A DNA stretch of 64,000 bases from Lysobacterales bacterium (GTDB lineage Bacteria; Pseudomonadota; Gammaproteobacteria; Xanthomonadales; SZUA-36): assembly GCA_014238945.1 (NCBI GenBank), contig JABAAB010000046.1, positions 108,300 to 172,299 of the forward strand. The letters run 5' to 3'. Made by a program: the position numbers and the translations under genes. The notes below the pieces were generated by a model. The model did not search any database and was not told the DNA's origin. It saw nothing but the letters and a program-made list of their open reading frames with translations. Each line of letters starts with the position of its first letter. The first letter of the stretch is position 1. Below, in pieces: positions 28,325 through 37,850 of the stretch.

Positions 28325-28782
28325 CTGACCAATTACTCCAGATACCCATTGAAATCAACCAGATCAAGAAATTTCTTCCGCATCGATACCCATTCCTGCT
28401 GGTTGACCGGGTGACCGACTATACGCTGAAACCGGAAATCACCCTCACTGCAATCAAGAATGTAACCAGCAATGAACCCTTTTTTGAGGGTCACTTTCCC
28501 CACGAACCTGTGATGCCCGGCGTTTTGATACTCGAAGCCATGGCACAGGCGTGTGGAATTCTCGCGCACGTCGCGCTTGCAGCCAAACAGACAGAGGGTG
28601 GGGTTTATTACCTGGTGAAAATTGACAAGGCCAGGTTCAACCGAATGGTGGTTCCTGGTGATCAACTGGTCCTTGATGTGACACAGACACGGGTAATGCG
28701 TGGTCTGGGCCAATATATATGCAAGGCCAGCGTCAACGGCAAACGTACCTCCAGTTGTGAAATTCTGTGCGCTGAAAGGTAA
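28321..28782 (+). CDS. fabZ: 3-hydroxyacyl-ACP dehydratase FabZ
   Basis: Hot-dog-fold dehydratase of fatty-acid elongation; it competes with lpxA/lpxD for 3-hydroxyacyl-ACP. It shows LPHRYPFLLVDRV, the catalytic His in FFEGHFPHEPVMPG, and the catalytic Glu in ILEAMAQACG. 153 residues. Coupled to lpxD by a four-base overlap and six bases from lpxA. Confidence 0.97.
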   Translation: MTDQLLQIPIEINQIKKFLPHRYPFLLVDRVTDYTLKPEITLTAIKNVTSNEPFFEGHFPHEPVMPGVLILEAMAQACGILAHVALAAKQTEGGVYYLVKIDKARFNRMVVPGDQLVLDVTQTRVMRGLGQYICKASVNGKRTSSCEILCAER

Positions 28783-28788
28783 ACACCA

Positions 28789-29559
28789 ATGATTCACGCA
28801 ACTGCGCTTATTGATCCAAAGGCCGAGCTTGCCGAAGATGTTGAGGTCGGTCCGTATTCGATCATCGGGCCGCGACTGCGTATTGATGCCGGCACCAGGA
28901 TTGGCCCACATGCCGTTTTGACGGGTCGAACGAGCATCGGCAAAGACAATCACATTTTTCAGTTCACCTCGATTGGCGAACAGCCACAGGACAAAAAATA
29001 CGCTGGTGAAGACACCGAACTTGTCATTGGTGATAACAACACGATCCGTGAGTTGTGTACCTTCAGCAGGGGCACGGTCCAGGGTGGGGGTGTCACCCGT
29101 ATTGGCAACAATAACTGGATCATGGCCGGTGTGCATATTGCCCATGATTGTCAATTGGGGGACAACATCATCATGGCCAATAATGCTTCGCTGGCCGGCC
29201 ACGTAACGGTTGGCAACCATGCCATTTTGTCCGGTTATTCACTGATCCACCAATTCTGCAGTGTCGGTGCCCACAGTTTTACCTCTTTTGCCAGTCATGT
29301 TAATCAGAGCATTCCACCCTATGTCACGGTTTCCGGTGAGAAGGCCAGGGTCAAGGGCATAAATTCAGAAGGACTCAAACGACGTGGCTACACTTCTGAG
29401 CAAATAAGCCAGGTACGACGTGCCTACAGAGTCATTTACCGTGAAGGCCGTCCGCTGGCAGATGCCAAGACGATGCTGGCTGAAATGGCGACGTCATCGC
29501 CGGAGATCCAACCACTGGTTGATTTTCTGAACGCAGCTGAACGTGGCATCATCCGCTAG
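28789..29559 (+). CDS. lpxA: UDP-N-acetylglucosamine O-acyltransferase LpxA
   Basis: First committed acylation of lipid A synthesis. A left-handed beta-helix of hexapeptides starts at IHATALIDPKAELAEDVEVGP; catalytic His is in GVHIAHDCQLGDN; the C-terminal helical domain (KGINSEGLKRRGYTSEQI) is typical. 256 residues, essentially E. coli length. Its last bases overlap the start of lpxB. Confidence 0.97.
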   Translation: MIHATALIDPKAELAEDVEVGPYSIIGPRLRIDAGTRIGPHAVLTGRTSIGKDNHIFQFTSIGEQPQDKKYAGEDTELVIGDNNTIRELCTFSRGTVQGGGVTRIGNNNWIMAGVHIAHDCQLGDNIIMANNASLAGHVTVGNHAILSGYSLIHQFCSVGAHSFTSFASHVNQSIPPYVTVSGEKARVKGINSEGLKRRGYTSEQISQVRRAYRVIYREGRPLADAKTMLAEMATSSPEIQPLVDFLNAAERGIIR

Positions 29560-30721
29560 GAACCTGACCATCACCCTGGTAGCCGGAGAAGCCTCAGGCG
29601 ATCTCCTCGGTGCTGCACTGATCCGGGCTATCCGGGAACAGGAACCAGGTATCCGTTTTACCGGAATCGGCGGACCCATGATGAAGGCGGCGGGCCTTGA
29701 AGTCTGGTGGGATCTGGCTGAACTGTCCGTCATGGGTCTGTATGAGATCGTCAGTCACCTGCCCCGACTGTTCAGACTGCGTCGCCGGCTTGTCGAGCGA
29801 GTCTTGGAACTCAGACCGGATGTCTTCATTGGTATCGATGCACCCGATTTCAATCTTGGTGTAGAAAAGCGGCTCAGACACAGGTCCATACCAGTTATCC
29901 ACTACGTCAGTCCCACCATCTGGGCATGGCGAGCGGGACGAATTGGAACCATAGCGCGTTCTACGGAACGGGTTTTGTGTCTGTTTCCGTTTGAGCCCCG
30001 TTACTATGATCAACACGATGTAGAAGCTGATTACACAGGTCATCCATTGGCCGACAGGATACCGATGCATTCAAACTCCGAAGTTGCACGTGTATCACTG
30101 GCTCTCGATGTCAGCGGCCCACTGGTCGCATTACTGCCTGGCAGCCGTGCCAGCGAAGTCGAAAAACTGACTTCGGCCATGCTTGAAGCAGCGAGCGAAT
30201 TATCTGAAACTCAGCCAGGCATAACCTTCGTAATTCCGGCTGCAACAGATTCGATCCGGAATCTCCTGGAGTCCAAATTGCAACAATACCCGCAAGCCAA
30301 TTGCCAGGTTATCGGGTGCCGCAGTATCGAGGTCATGACGGCTGCAGATGTGGTCGTTTGTGCATCCGGAACCGCAGCTCTTGAAGCGATGCTGGTCAAC
30401 CGACCGATGGTGGTTTGCTACCGGCTGTCGAACGCCTCATATTTGATCATGAAGCAATTCAAACTGCTAAAAAGCCGCTACATCTCACTGCCCAATATCC
30501 TGGCCGGAGAAGCACTGGTGCCTGAGTTGATTCAACACCAGGTAAGTGGTCAGCGAATTGCCGCAGAGGTGAAACATTGGCTCGACCATTCCGGACATTG
30601 CGGGGAACTGAAATCACAATTCACCCGTATACATCAACAATTGAAAACCGATGCTGCCGCAACTGCGGCCACAGCGGTACTGGGGCATATTTCCAATGCC
30701 CACGAAATTGAATTTAAATGA
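29543..30721 (+). CDS. lpxB: Lipid-A-disaccharide synthase
   Basis: GT19 glycosyltransferase joining UDP-diacylglucosamine and lipid X. Family segments: VAGEASGDLLGAALIRAI, GIGGPMMKAAGLE, IGIDAPDFNLGVEKRL, VSPTIWAWRAGRI, LPGSRASEVEKL and CASGTAALEAML. It starts with GTG inside lpxA (17-base overlap); 392 residues. Its 3' end overlaps the rnhB start by 26 bases. Confidence 0.96.
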   Translation: MASSARNLTITLVAGEASGDLLGAALIRAIREQEPGIRFTGIGGPMMKAAGLEVWWDLAELSVMGLYEIVSHLPRLFRLRRRLVERVLELRPDVFIGIDAPDFNLGVEKRLRHRSIPVIHYVSPTIWAWRAGRIGTIARSTERVLCLFPFEPRYYDQHDVEADYTGHPLADRIPMHSNSEVARVSLALDVSGPLVALLPGSRASEVEKLTSAMLEAASELSETQPGITFVIPAATDSIRNLLESKLQQYPQANCQVIGCRSIEVMTAADVVVCASGTAALEAMLVNRPMVVCYRLSNASYLIMKQFKLLKSRYISLPNILAGEALVPELIQHQVSGQRIAAEVKHWLDHSGHCGELKSQFTRIHQQLKTDAAATAATAVLGHISNAHEIEFK

Positions 30722-31292
30722 TATTGGCCCACATCGGGAAGCCGGTGTGGATGAGGCGGGACGCGGGCCATTGGCGGGTCCGGTTGCTGTGGCCGCCGTC
30801 ATACTACCTGTCCATAACGGAATTGACTGGTTGGACGATTCCAAACGTCTGAGTGCCAGGCGACGGGAGCAACTGGTCCCCAGAATTAAAAGTCTGGCGA
30901 TTGCCTGGGTGGTGGAATTTGTGGAAGTGGAGGAAATTGACCGGGTAAATATTCTACAGGCCACTTTAAATGGTATGGCAAGGGCAGTATCCAGGCTGGA
31001 TCCCAGCCCTGCACGCGCCTTGATAGACGGCAACCAGGCACCCGATCTTGCCTGCGAGGTAAAAACCATCGTTGGTGGTGACCGGTTGATCCCATCGATC
31101 TCGGCCGCATCAATTTTGGCAAAGGTTTATCGGGATGAGCTGATGAAAACGCTGCACGAACGCTATCCCGACTACGGTTTTGATCGCCACAAGGGCTATC
31201 CGACGGCACTTCATCTTCAGCGTCTTAATTCAATTGGACCCTGTCCAATTCACAGAAAGTCGTTCGCCCCGGTGCGTAACTCCATGCGTTGA
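30696..31292 (+). CDS. rnhB: Ribonuclease HII
   Basis: Removes RNA or single ribonucleotides from DNA-RNA hybrids. The catalytic pocket GVDEAGRGPLAGPV is clear, with further acidic residues in DDSKRLSARRRE, LIDGN and FDRHKGYPT. The ATG at 30696 gives 198 residues, the usual length; the track start at 30651 adds fifteen residues encoded by lpxB sequence. It closes the lpx block; the usual next genes (dnaE, accA) are absent, replaced by a convergent gene. Confidence 0.95.
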   Translation: MPTKLNLNDIGPHREAGVDEAGRGPLAGPVAVAAVILPVHNGIDWLDDSKRLSARRREQLVPRIKSLAIAWVVEFVEVEEIDRVNILQATLNGMARAVSRLDPSPARALIDGNQAPDLACEVKTIVGGDRLIPSISAASILAKVYRDELMKTLHERYPDYGFDRHKGYPTALHLQRLNSIGPCPIHRKSFAPVRNSMR

Positions 31293-31322
31293 CAAGGGCA
31301 CGACTGCGACATTTCAGACAGT

Positions 31323-31796
31323 TCAATCGATCAATTTGTTGATAAATGCCTCAATTCCTTCCCGGCTCACGGGCCCCACAAATGTCTTCACCACGAAACC
31401 CTGGGGGTCAATGATGAAGGAGGTAGGCAAAACAGCCGGCGAACCAAATGGTTCCGGTGGTGCATAAACATCGACCAGCAACAGGGGGTACTTCACTTCG
31501 AAATCCTGTAAGAACCGGTCCAATGTCGCGGTATCGACATCCTCATAGGTCAATCCCAGAACGGTGATGTCGTCACGGGCTTCATTGAGTTCCGACAATT
31601 CCGGGATTTCTTTGCGACAGGGTACGCACCAGGTTGCCCAGTAGTTCAATACCACCCAGCCACCACGGTATTGGCCCAGCCTGACCTCACCACCATGAAT
31701 TCCACTCAAGCTAAAGTCAACCGGCTCATTTGATTCAACATCGGCCTGCAGGACAGTGGCCATAGTGATCAGCATGAGAAACAAGATTCTCATCAT
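31323..31796 (-). CDS. TlpA-like thiol-disulfide oxidoreductase
   Basis: 157 residues. A short N-terminal hydrophobic signal (MRILFLMLITMATVLQA) exports it to the periplasm, and the thioredoxin fold carries the redox site NYWATWCVPCRKEIPEL (WCxxC) with the cis-proline in AVLPTSFIIDPQGFVV. Probably reduces or isomerises periplasmic disulfides, for example in cytochrome maturation. Its ATG overlaps the stop of the upstream YihY gene by four bases. Confidence 0.88.
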   Translation of the reverse strand: MMRILFLMLITMATVLQADVESNEPVDFSLSGIHGGEVRLGQYRGGWVVLNYWATWCVPCRKEIPELSELNEARDDITVLGLTYEDVDTATLDRFLQDFEVKYPLLLVDVYAPPEPFGSPAVLPTSFIIDPQGFVVKTFVGPVSREGIEAFINKLID

Positions 31797-33019
31797 GGTG
31801 CACTGTCTCCACGGTACATTTCTTTCAATGACTGTTGCATATTCAGCTTACCCAGTTTTACAGACTTGAAAAAGACATCATCCCATTCAGTCCTGCTCGG
31901 AATTTCCGGCTCCTCGCTAACCGGCAGGTAATATTCACCCGCACGATACAGGTCAAGTAAGCTGACATTTTCGAGGTCCCTTGACAATAACCAGTCACCA
32001 TCCTGATTACGGGTTGCCATGCCCGAGTCAAATAAGACCCCGAGCTGTTTGACCAATTGGGTTTCCGTTGCACCTTCCAACAAGTCCAACAGCACACCAG
32101 TGGCCAGCAAGCGGCCATCCTGTTGCGACTGCCACAGGTGCCCCACCAGCCGGTAGACGAGCAGAAACTCCCATTTATCCGGCCAGCCCCAGTCGGTTTT
32201 ACGATCACTGAATGTCGTCAGCGACGCCGCGAGTGATGCACCCAGCAGGATCACGATCCACACCAGATACAGCCAGAAAAGAAAGATTGGAATGGTCGCC
32301 AGGGTGCCATAAATGACATTAAAGCTGGCCTTGGCCACAAAAGCGACAAACCCTATTTTTGCCAGCCCAAAAAGGATTGCAGACAGGAGTGCACCAACTA
32401 CCGCATGGGGGATTCGAACCCGGCGGTTAGGAACCAGCAGAAACATCAGGGTAAATGCCAGCCAGGACAGGGCAAAAATTCCAACCGCACGCCAGTTGGA
32501 ATCGGAGGACACACCGGTTACAACCTGGTCAAAAACCGGTTGGGCGCTGAGAGCGGCAGCCGCACCCAGGGCAAGAGGCCCAAGTGTCAACACAGCCCAG
32601 TACATCACTACCCTGTTGCGGATGCTTCTTGCAGTGGGTACACGCCAGACCAGATTGAATGCACGTTCAATTCTTATCATCAGCAGCAGGGCGGTGAGTA
32701 TCAAAACCAGGGTTCCCGGCAGGGTCAGTTTTCCCACCGAGGCGAGGAAACCGGCCAGGTATTCCTGGATCAACTCCCCTGAATCAGGGACGAAATTGGT
32801 AAATACAAATGTCTGTAATTGCTGGCTCCAGTGCTGGAAAACAGGAAATGCCGAAGCCACACCAAACACAACAGCCAGCAAGGGCACCATGGACAGCAGA
32901 CTGGTATAACTCAGAGAGGCAGCCTCATCAAACAGCCTGTCCTCCTTGAAATGTCGCCAGACATGGACGGCCAATCGCTTAATGCGGGGAAAACTGCTAA
33001 ACGATTCCAATTCACTCAC
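31793..33019 (-). CDS. YihY/BrkB family inner-membrane protein with C-terminal extension
   Basis: 408 residues. An N-terminal YihY domain has about six membrane segments (LSYTSLLSMVPLLAVVFGVAS, PGTLVLILTALLLMIRIERAFN, WVxG-type SLAASLTTF). A soluble C-terminal part of about 130 residues looks like a winged-helix segment (LLDLLEGATETQLVKQLGVLFDSG) seen in long members of this family. The family was once annotated RNase BN, now known to be wrong; the function is open. Translation is coupled to the TlpA-like gene. Confidence 0.88.
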   Translation of the reverse strand: MSELESFSSFPRIKRLAVHVWRHFKEDRLFDEAASLSYTSLLSMVPLLAVVFGVASAFPVFQHWSQQLQTFVFTNFVPDSGELIQEYLAGFLASVGKLTLPGTLVLILTALLLMIRIERAFNLVWRVPTARSIRNRVVMYWAVLTLGPLALGAAAALSAQPVFDQVVTGVSSDSNWRAVGIFALSWLAFTLMFLLVPNRRVRIPHAVVGALLSAILFGLAKIGFVAFVAKASFNVIYGTLATIPIFLFWLYLVWIVILLGASLAASLTTFSDRKTDWGWPDKWEFLLVYRLVGHLWQSQQDGRLLATGVLLDLLEGATETQLVKQLGVLFDSGMATRNQDGDWLLSRDLENVSLLDLYRAGEYYLPVSEEPEIPSRTEWDDVFFKSVKLGKLNMQQSLKEMYRGDSAP

Positions 33020-33130
33020 TACGCTCTCCCCAACTGCACAGGGCCAACCTTTGGCTCATACTGACTGTATAATCGGATGCAACCGGTGCAATAAACGATT
33101 CCAATCCTCCCATTGATAAAGGTTAACAGT

Positions 33131-33478
33131 TTGAAAGTTCAAATTCTGCACAATCCACGATGTTCAAAATCCCGTGCAACACTTCAGTTACTCAAGGACA
33201 ATGGTTTCGATCCAGAAGTCATCCTGTATCTTGAAGCACCGCCGGACACCGCCCAACTCGTCTCGATCCTGTCCAAGCTGGGACTCAGCCCCCGGCAATT
33301 GATGCGCAGGGGTCAGCCGGAATTCAGGCAATTGGGCCTGGATAACCCGCAACTCAGTGAAGATGATCTCATCAATGCCCTGCACGGTACCCCGATCCTG
33401 TTGGAACGGCCGATTGTACTCGCAAACGGCAAAGCAGCCATAGGCCGCCCACCCGAGTCTGTTTTGGACATACTCTAG
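33131..33478 (+). CDS. ArsC/YfgD-family arsenate-reductase-like protein
   Basis: Thioredoxin-fold protein of the ArsC family. The active-site cysteine is in HNPRCSKSRATLQLL, followed by YLEAPPDTAQLVSILSKLGL and IVLANGKAAIGRPPE. The TTG at 33131, eight bases after AAGG, gives 115 residues like YfgD. The upstream TTG at 33113 lacks a ribosome site. No ars operon is near, so a general reductase role is as likely as arsenate reduction. Confidence 0.85.
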   Translation: MKVQILHNPRCSKSRATLQLLKDNGFDPEVILYLEAPPDTAQLVSILSKLGLSPRQLMRRGQPEFRQLGLDNPQLSEDDLINALHGTPILLERPIVLANGKAAIGRPPESVLDIL

Positions 33479-33499
33479 GGTCCAGGGATTCCACTGCCC

Positions 33500-33874
33500 G
33501 TGCAACGCTGGATCCAACTTATGCAGTTCTCTTACCTGGCGATTCTGGCCTGGCAGCCAATATGGCATGTGCTTTTACCGTGGCCATACGGTGCATCCAA
33601 TATCTGGCTGGGTCTTGCAGCCCTTGTGCCTATGCTGATCCCGCTTACCGGTTTGCTTAAACTAGACCACCGGGCCTTGATCTGGTGCGGCCTGATACTG
33701 TTGATATATTTTGTCATCGCAGTAATGGAAGCCTGGAGCAATCCTCCACAGCGGCTTCCCGCCCTGGTCCAGGCAGTGCTGGTGGTGTGCTACTTTTTCG
33801 CGTTTAAAATGGACACCGCCAGTCGAAAAGATGATCAGGAAGCAGTTAAATTGGATGGAACGCTGAATCGTTAG
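33500..33874 (+). CDS. DUF2069 membrane protein
   Basis: 124 residues from a GTG start with four predicted membrane helices (SYLAILAWQPIWHVLL, IWLGLAALVPMLIPL, ALIWCGLILLIYFVIAVMEAW, ALVQAVLVVCYFFAF). The NPPQRLPALVQ segment is characteristic of DUF2069, commonly found next to ArsC-like genes in gammaproteobacteria, as here (21 bases apart). Function unknown. Its stop overlaps the convergent 1003-codon gene by four bases. Confidence 0.85.
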   Translation: MQRWIQLMQFSYLAILAWQPIWHVLLPWPYGASNIWLGLAALVPMLIPLTGLLKLDHRALIWCGLILLIYFVIAVMEAWSNPPQRLPALVQAVLVVCYFFAFKMDTASRKDDQEAVKLDGTLNR

Positions 33875-36800
33875 CCCTGACCCTGCGTACGTGCCTTGAC
33901 CTCGATTTCCTCAAGTGGCTCGGGCGGGGAGGAGAAAAGCTGCCAGTATATGATGTTTATTCGGGTCAGTGCGTACATCAAACTGACAGGAATTGATCCC
34001 TGGCTCCGCACGGCTTGTGGTTGTTTTAACCATGCCGTCTGCAACTCATTCAAGCGACCGCGAGCAATCCGGTTGACCGATGTCAGGGGCACATTATTTT
34101 CCCTGAAATATCTAAGACTTCTTCTTTCAAGCAATCCATTATCGCCTGCAATTGACAACCGTATCTGGTCGGAAGTAAATAATGATTCGGGGTAGAAAAG
34201 CATTAATAACATGCGTATCAATGACTTGGATGTAGAAACCCTGGACATCTCCTCGAAGAGTGAATTTTCATCCCCCCGCGAATTCCTGTAGGTCGGCAAT
34301 AATACACGCTGGTAAATTTCGGCCTGTTCCGCCTGGTACATGGATTGCAGATGCTGGTTGAGACGGGTGGAAATGTCAGCTACCGCTTGTACCTGGATCA
34401 CCTGAACACCGATTCCGGTAACAAACCAGTCACGCCACTCCGCACCACGGTCCCAGTTGGCTGACAGCAAGCGCGAAGGCAACGTTCTGGATGCAGCCAG
34501 GTAGGTTAATCGGTTCGGCACCAACCCTCCCCTGTCACTTCGGAGTGTTGTGATGACCCGGCTTCCCACCCATTCTACCGGGCAACTGTCCTGCAGCACC
34601 TCGTCGGAACTCTGCGCAAATAAATAATGATGTTCTGCCGGACTGGTAAAACGAAAACCAAATATGTCAGAAGCATCACCACCTTCACGATATCGCCCGA
34701 CCAGGTCAAATCCCAGGTGACCAAAATAATTTGCAACATTTTCGTCATCGGGTCTCACCAGTTCCGAACGTCGATGAATCCATTCCATATTGCGGTAACA
34801 GATTTCAATCTGGCCCATGCCGGACTGGTCTGCTACCAGGTATTGTTCAGGAAACAAGCCTATCAATGCCCGGGTTGTACTCAACTCACCGGACATCTCG
34901 CATACTGCCACTGTGTCACAGGGTTTGATGACCAAGCCGTCGGGTCTGTAGGCAGTATATTGTGATGCATCCTTGTCCAGCGATATATCAGCGAACGGTT
35001 TAAGCCGTTGTTTCCGAAAATCAACTTCCACGGCACTCATACCTGCATCAAGTTGACGTAACGCCAATTCATGTTCTGCCATGCTGCGGATGATCGGGTC
35101 AGCATTCCTGGTCCCTGAACCGGCAAAGCATGCTGCCTGTGCAGACAGGCCCCGGATCAACTGCTCACCTATACTACGCATCCTTTCAAGCCGGGATTCA
35201 TTTTCCGGGGTATAAAAATACTCGGGTGCATATTCGGCCAGCCAAACCATGCCGTTAGCAAGAACCGCCCATTCCAGAGGATTGGGAAGTGATCCCGTTG
35301 GCGGAAGGCAACTGGTTGAATACCTTTGATAAAGGTAACCGATACCGTAATTGATCCTTTGTCCCGAGGCCAGATTCAACTCACGCCGCAACGTCTCATT
35401 CTCAAACGGGCCATTAATATCACCCGATAACTCGGTCATGCGGGCTTCGCGATCAGCCAGCTGCAAGAAGTTTTCGACACAACCATCAAGTTGACGCCGG
35501 GTCATGACCGGATTGCTCTCCGCATCCAGGTTGGCGGCTATACTGGTACAAATATCTATCTCTTCGGCAATCCGTGCGCGCACTGGGGTGTTCAGGTAGT
35601 AGTCCATATCGGGTATCAACAGGGTCAGCTGAGCAACGGCATCAGCGAGGGACTTCAGCAGAGCCTCTTTGTCGAAGACTGTCTCAGCGGGATTCGACAG
35701 GAATTGCAACGCCGTATATACGGTGGCCAGCGTGTTATTCAATCGCGGGTCAACTTGTGCGAATTTGCCGGAATAGTGGGCGGAAAGGGAGGGTAATTCA
35801 TCTATCAGCAGATCGATCACTTCGCCCTGAACTGCCCTGCCATCGGAACGTCTGATCAGCCCCAGGGTGATCGACAACAGTCCCCGTGAAAAATTAAAAT
35901 AACGGTCATCATGCAGACCATCCACGAGACTGGAAAAATGCAGAAAATCCATCGCCTCCAGCCGATCCGTACCCGACAGACCCGGGATATCAGTATAAAT
36001 TGAGTAGCGAAGTCCCATTAGCCGTCTGCTATCCGGCGGACGGGCCTCCACGCTGCTCAGAACCAATTGCGACACACTCGAAGCAATGCTCTCACCGCTA
36101 CTGGCCAACTCTTCGATCCGACCTTCCAATTCTGTGTCCAAAGGCATGGACCGGTCTGCAAACCAACTGGTTTCCACGGCCTTCCACTGTGTATCCGTAA
36201 CGCCCCCTGGCGCGGTGAGTGTCAGAAATTTGTCCCATGATGATCCGCTGTCAGCCTCAAGCCTGAACAGGAGTACCGGCAGGTTCGCAGCGGCCAGTCG
36301 CTCCGCGGAGCGCTGAAAGACCTGGTGAAGCAGTCCAGATACCTGTGTTTGACCTGGATAGACCAGGGGCATGACATCCAGATCATGTTGTCCGAGTTCC
36401 GACAGCAGCACCCAGGCTGCCGGGTCGAGGACCGCGGCGTGTGGCGGTACCCAGCCATATCTTTCAATCAGGCTGGCCAGCCAGGCACGGTCATCAAGAA
36501 ATTTTTGGACCAGTTGCTTATTCTCCGCCTCTGGATTTTTCTCGGCGAAGTTCAATAAATTGACTACCACCGCCAGGTCCAGAAATGCATTTTGACGTAA
36601 AGCCGGGGTAACCAGATCCATGGTCATCTGGTGTGTTTGCGGCAACGTGACAACGATTTCCGCCGGTTCTGCCGGCGGTTCAATATCGGCTGTTGTAACT
36701 ATTTCTGAGGCCACTGGTTTTGCATCTGTCTGTGCCAACAACCCCGTAGAATAGGGAAAAACTGTAATGACCAACAGCCACAAAAGCACCCGGTGCCAGT

Positions 36801-36882
36801 GAGCAACCGGGTGTCTGGGTTCTGCCTCACCTGCAGTGTTTTGTAATTCCATACTTCTGGTCCGTGGTACAGTCTTAATCAT
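33871..36882 (-). CDS. Large exported or membrane-anchored protein of unknown function (1003 aa)
   Basis: I recognise no domain. The N-terminus is positively charged with one hydrophobic segment (about residues 29-50, VLLWLLVITVFPYSTGLLAQ), so the protein is either secreted or anchored with the bulk in the periplasm. A Pro/Glu-rich linker (IEPPAEPAEIV) follows, then about 900 residues of mixed, mostly helical character. Cysteines cluster in the C-terminal half (CLPPTG, AACFAG, PCDTVAVCEM, EICYRN, DSCPVEW), suggesting disulfides. ATG alternatives exist at 36882 and 36852. It stands alone, divergent from the asparaginase gene. Confidence 0.7.
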   Translation of the reverse strand: MIKTVPRTRSMELQNTAGEAEPRHPVAHWHRVLLWLLVITVFPYSTGLLAQTDAKPVASEIVTTADIEPPAEPAEIVVTLPQTHQMTMDLVTPALRQNAFLDLAVVVNLLNFAEKNPEAENKQLVQKFLDDRAWLASLIERYGWVPPHAAVLDPAAWVLLSELGQHDLDVMPLVYPGQTQVSGLLHQVFQRSAERLAAANLPVLLFRLEADSGSSWDKFLTLTAPGGVTDTQWKAVETSWFADRSMPLDTELEGRIEELASSGESIASSVSQLVLSSVEARPPDSRRLMGLRYSIYTDIPGLSGTDRLEAMDFLHFSSLVDGLHDDRYFNFSRGLLSITLGLIRRSDGRAVQGEVIDLLIDELPSLSAHYSGKFAQVDPRLNNTLATVYTALQFLSNPAETVFDKEALLKSLADAVAQLTLLIPDMDYYLNTPVRARIAEEIDICTSIAANLDAESNPVMTRRQLDGCVENFLQLADREARMTELSGDINGPFENETLRRELNLASGQRINYGIGYLYQRYSTSCLPPTGSLPNPLEWAVLANGMVWLAEYAPEYFYTPENESRLERMRSIGEQLIRGLSAQAACFAGSGTRNADPIIRSMAEHELALRQLDAGMSAVEVDFRKQRLKPFADISLDKDASQYTAYRPDGLVIKPCDTVAVCEMSGELSTTRALIGLFPEQYLVADQSGMGQIEICYRNMEWIHRRSELVRPDDENVANYFGHLGFDLVGRYREGGDASDIFGFRFTSPAEHHYLFAQSSDEVLQDSCPVEWVGSRVITTLRSDRGGLVPNRLTYLAASRTLPSRLLSANWDRGAEWRDWFVTGIGVQVIQVQAVADISTRLNQHLQSMYQAEQAEIYQRVLLPTYRNSRGDENSLFEEMSRVSTSKSLIRMLLMLFYPESLFTSDQIRLSIAGDNGLLERRSLRYFRENNVPLTSVNRIARGRLNELQTAWLKQPQAVRSQGSIPVSLMYALTRINIIYWQLFSSPPEPLEEIEVKARTQGQG

Positions 36883-36948
36883 ACTATCTGCAGGCTATAC
36901 TACCTGTAGAAATGTTGGTGCGACAATAAAATCGGGCGGGTAACAAAA

Positions 36949-37443
36949 ATGAACAAACTGTTAATCGTAACCACGGGCGGAACGATCGACAAAATTTACT
37001 TTGACGATATGAGTGACTACCAGATTGGCGACCCGCAAATTGGGCAGATACTGAAACAGTTGCAGGTGGGATTTGATTTTGAGGTCAAGGCCCTGATGCG
37101 CAAAGACAGCCTGCATCTCACCGAAGAGGACAGGCAATTGATCCACGCTGAAGTGGCGAGCAGCAAAGCCACGCATGTTCTGATCACGCATGGTACGGAT
37201 TCCATGATCAACACGGCGCTTAATCTGGCGGATGTCCCAAACAAGACCATCGTACTCACCGGTGCACTCAACCCAGCCAGGTTTCATGATTCAGATGCTG
37301 TTTTTAATATCGGTTGCGCAGTAGGTGCCGTTCACTCCCTGCCGGACGGTGTCTGGATTGCCATGAACGGCTGTATCTGGGAACCCCGGAAGGTACGTAA
37401 GAACAGGGGCAAAAATCGCTTCGAGGCCAACCCGGACACCTGA
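36949..37443 (+). CDS. Single-domain asparaginase-like protein
   Basis: 164 residues equivalent to the N-terminal catalytic domain of type I/II asparaginases: VTTGGTIDKIYFDD holds the first catalytic threonine and THGTDSMINTAL the second. The C-terminal domain of full-length enzymes is missing. The end (MNGCIWEPRKVRKNRGKNRFE) matches what I know of a short stand-alone group, so I treat it as complete, not truncated. Activity on asparagine is uncertain. Confidence 0.8.
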   Translation: MNKLLIVTTGGTIDKIYFDDMSDYQIGDPQIGQILKQLQVGFDFEVKALMRKDSLHLTEEDRQLIHAEVASSKATHVLITHGTDSMINTALNLADVPNKTIVLTGALNPARFHDSDAVFNIGCAVGAVHSLPDGVWIAMNGCIWEPRKVRKNRGKNRFEANPDT

Positions 37444-37514
37444 CGGGGAATACCGTCTAAGAACCCTCTTTTCTGTACCAGGCATCGACCCAAGGCCAGC
37501 ACCCCGGTATTTCT

Positions 37515-37850
37515 TTATTCCAGACCCGCCTTGAATGCCAGACCGGTGGAACGGAAGAAATCTGCCAGGCCTGATTGAATTGAATCCAGCTCATCAGCAA
37601 CATCCGGGGGAAACTCGATGTCCTGCATGTCATGGATACCCCCGGTAATCAGTACCTGCAGTACGCCTTCCTCATCACTGATGTTGCGAAAGCCACGACA
37701 AACTCCCGGTGGTACGGTAAATGTATCCAAAGGACCCAGAAACAGGGAATCCTCTCCCTTGTCACCCCAGCGGAATTCAAACCTGCCCCTGATACAGGTA
37801 AAGGTCTCAGTTGTCTTGTGGTGGGAATGCAAACCGGGGCCGGTACCGGG
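37515..37850 (-). pseudogene. Cupin-domain protein, 5' end missing
   Basis: The conserved part begins at PPGTGPGLHSH and runs through ETFTCIRGRFEFRWGD and LDTFTVPPGVCRGFRN, a cupin barrel with metal-ligand His/Glu residues, to a stop at 37515. Upstream of about 37850 the frame stays open but encodes only the antisense of an acyl-CoA ligase, so about 40-50 N-terminal residues and the start are gone. It abuts the equally truncated ligase fragment head to head. Either a real deletion or an assembly join explains this. Confidence 0.75.

Noticed and set aside
32395-32430. GATTCGAACC motif resembling the T-loop of a minus-strand tRNA gene
   Set aside because: The flanking bases do not form a T-stem or acceptor stem, and the stretch is in frame within the YihY gene, coding for NRRVRIPHA.
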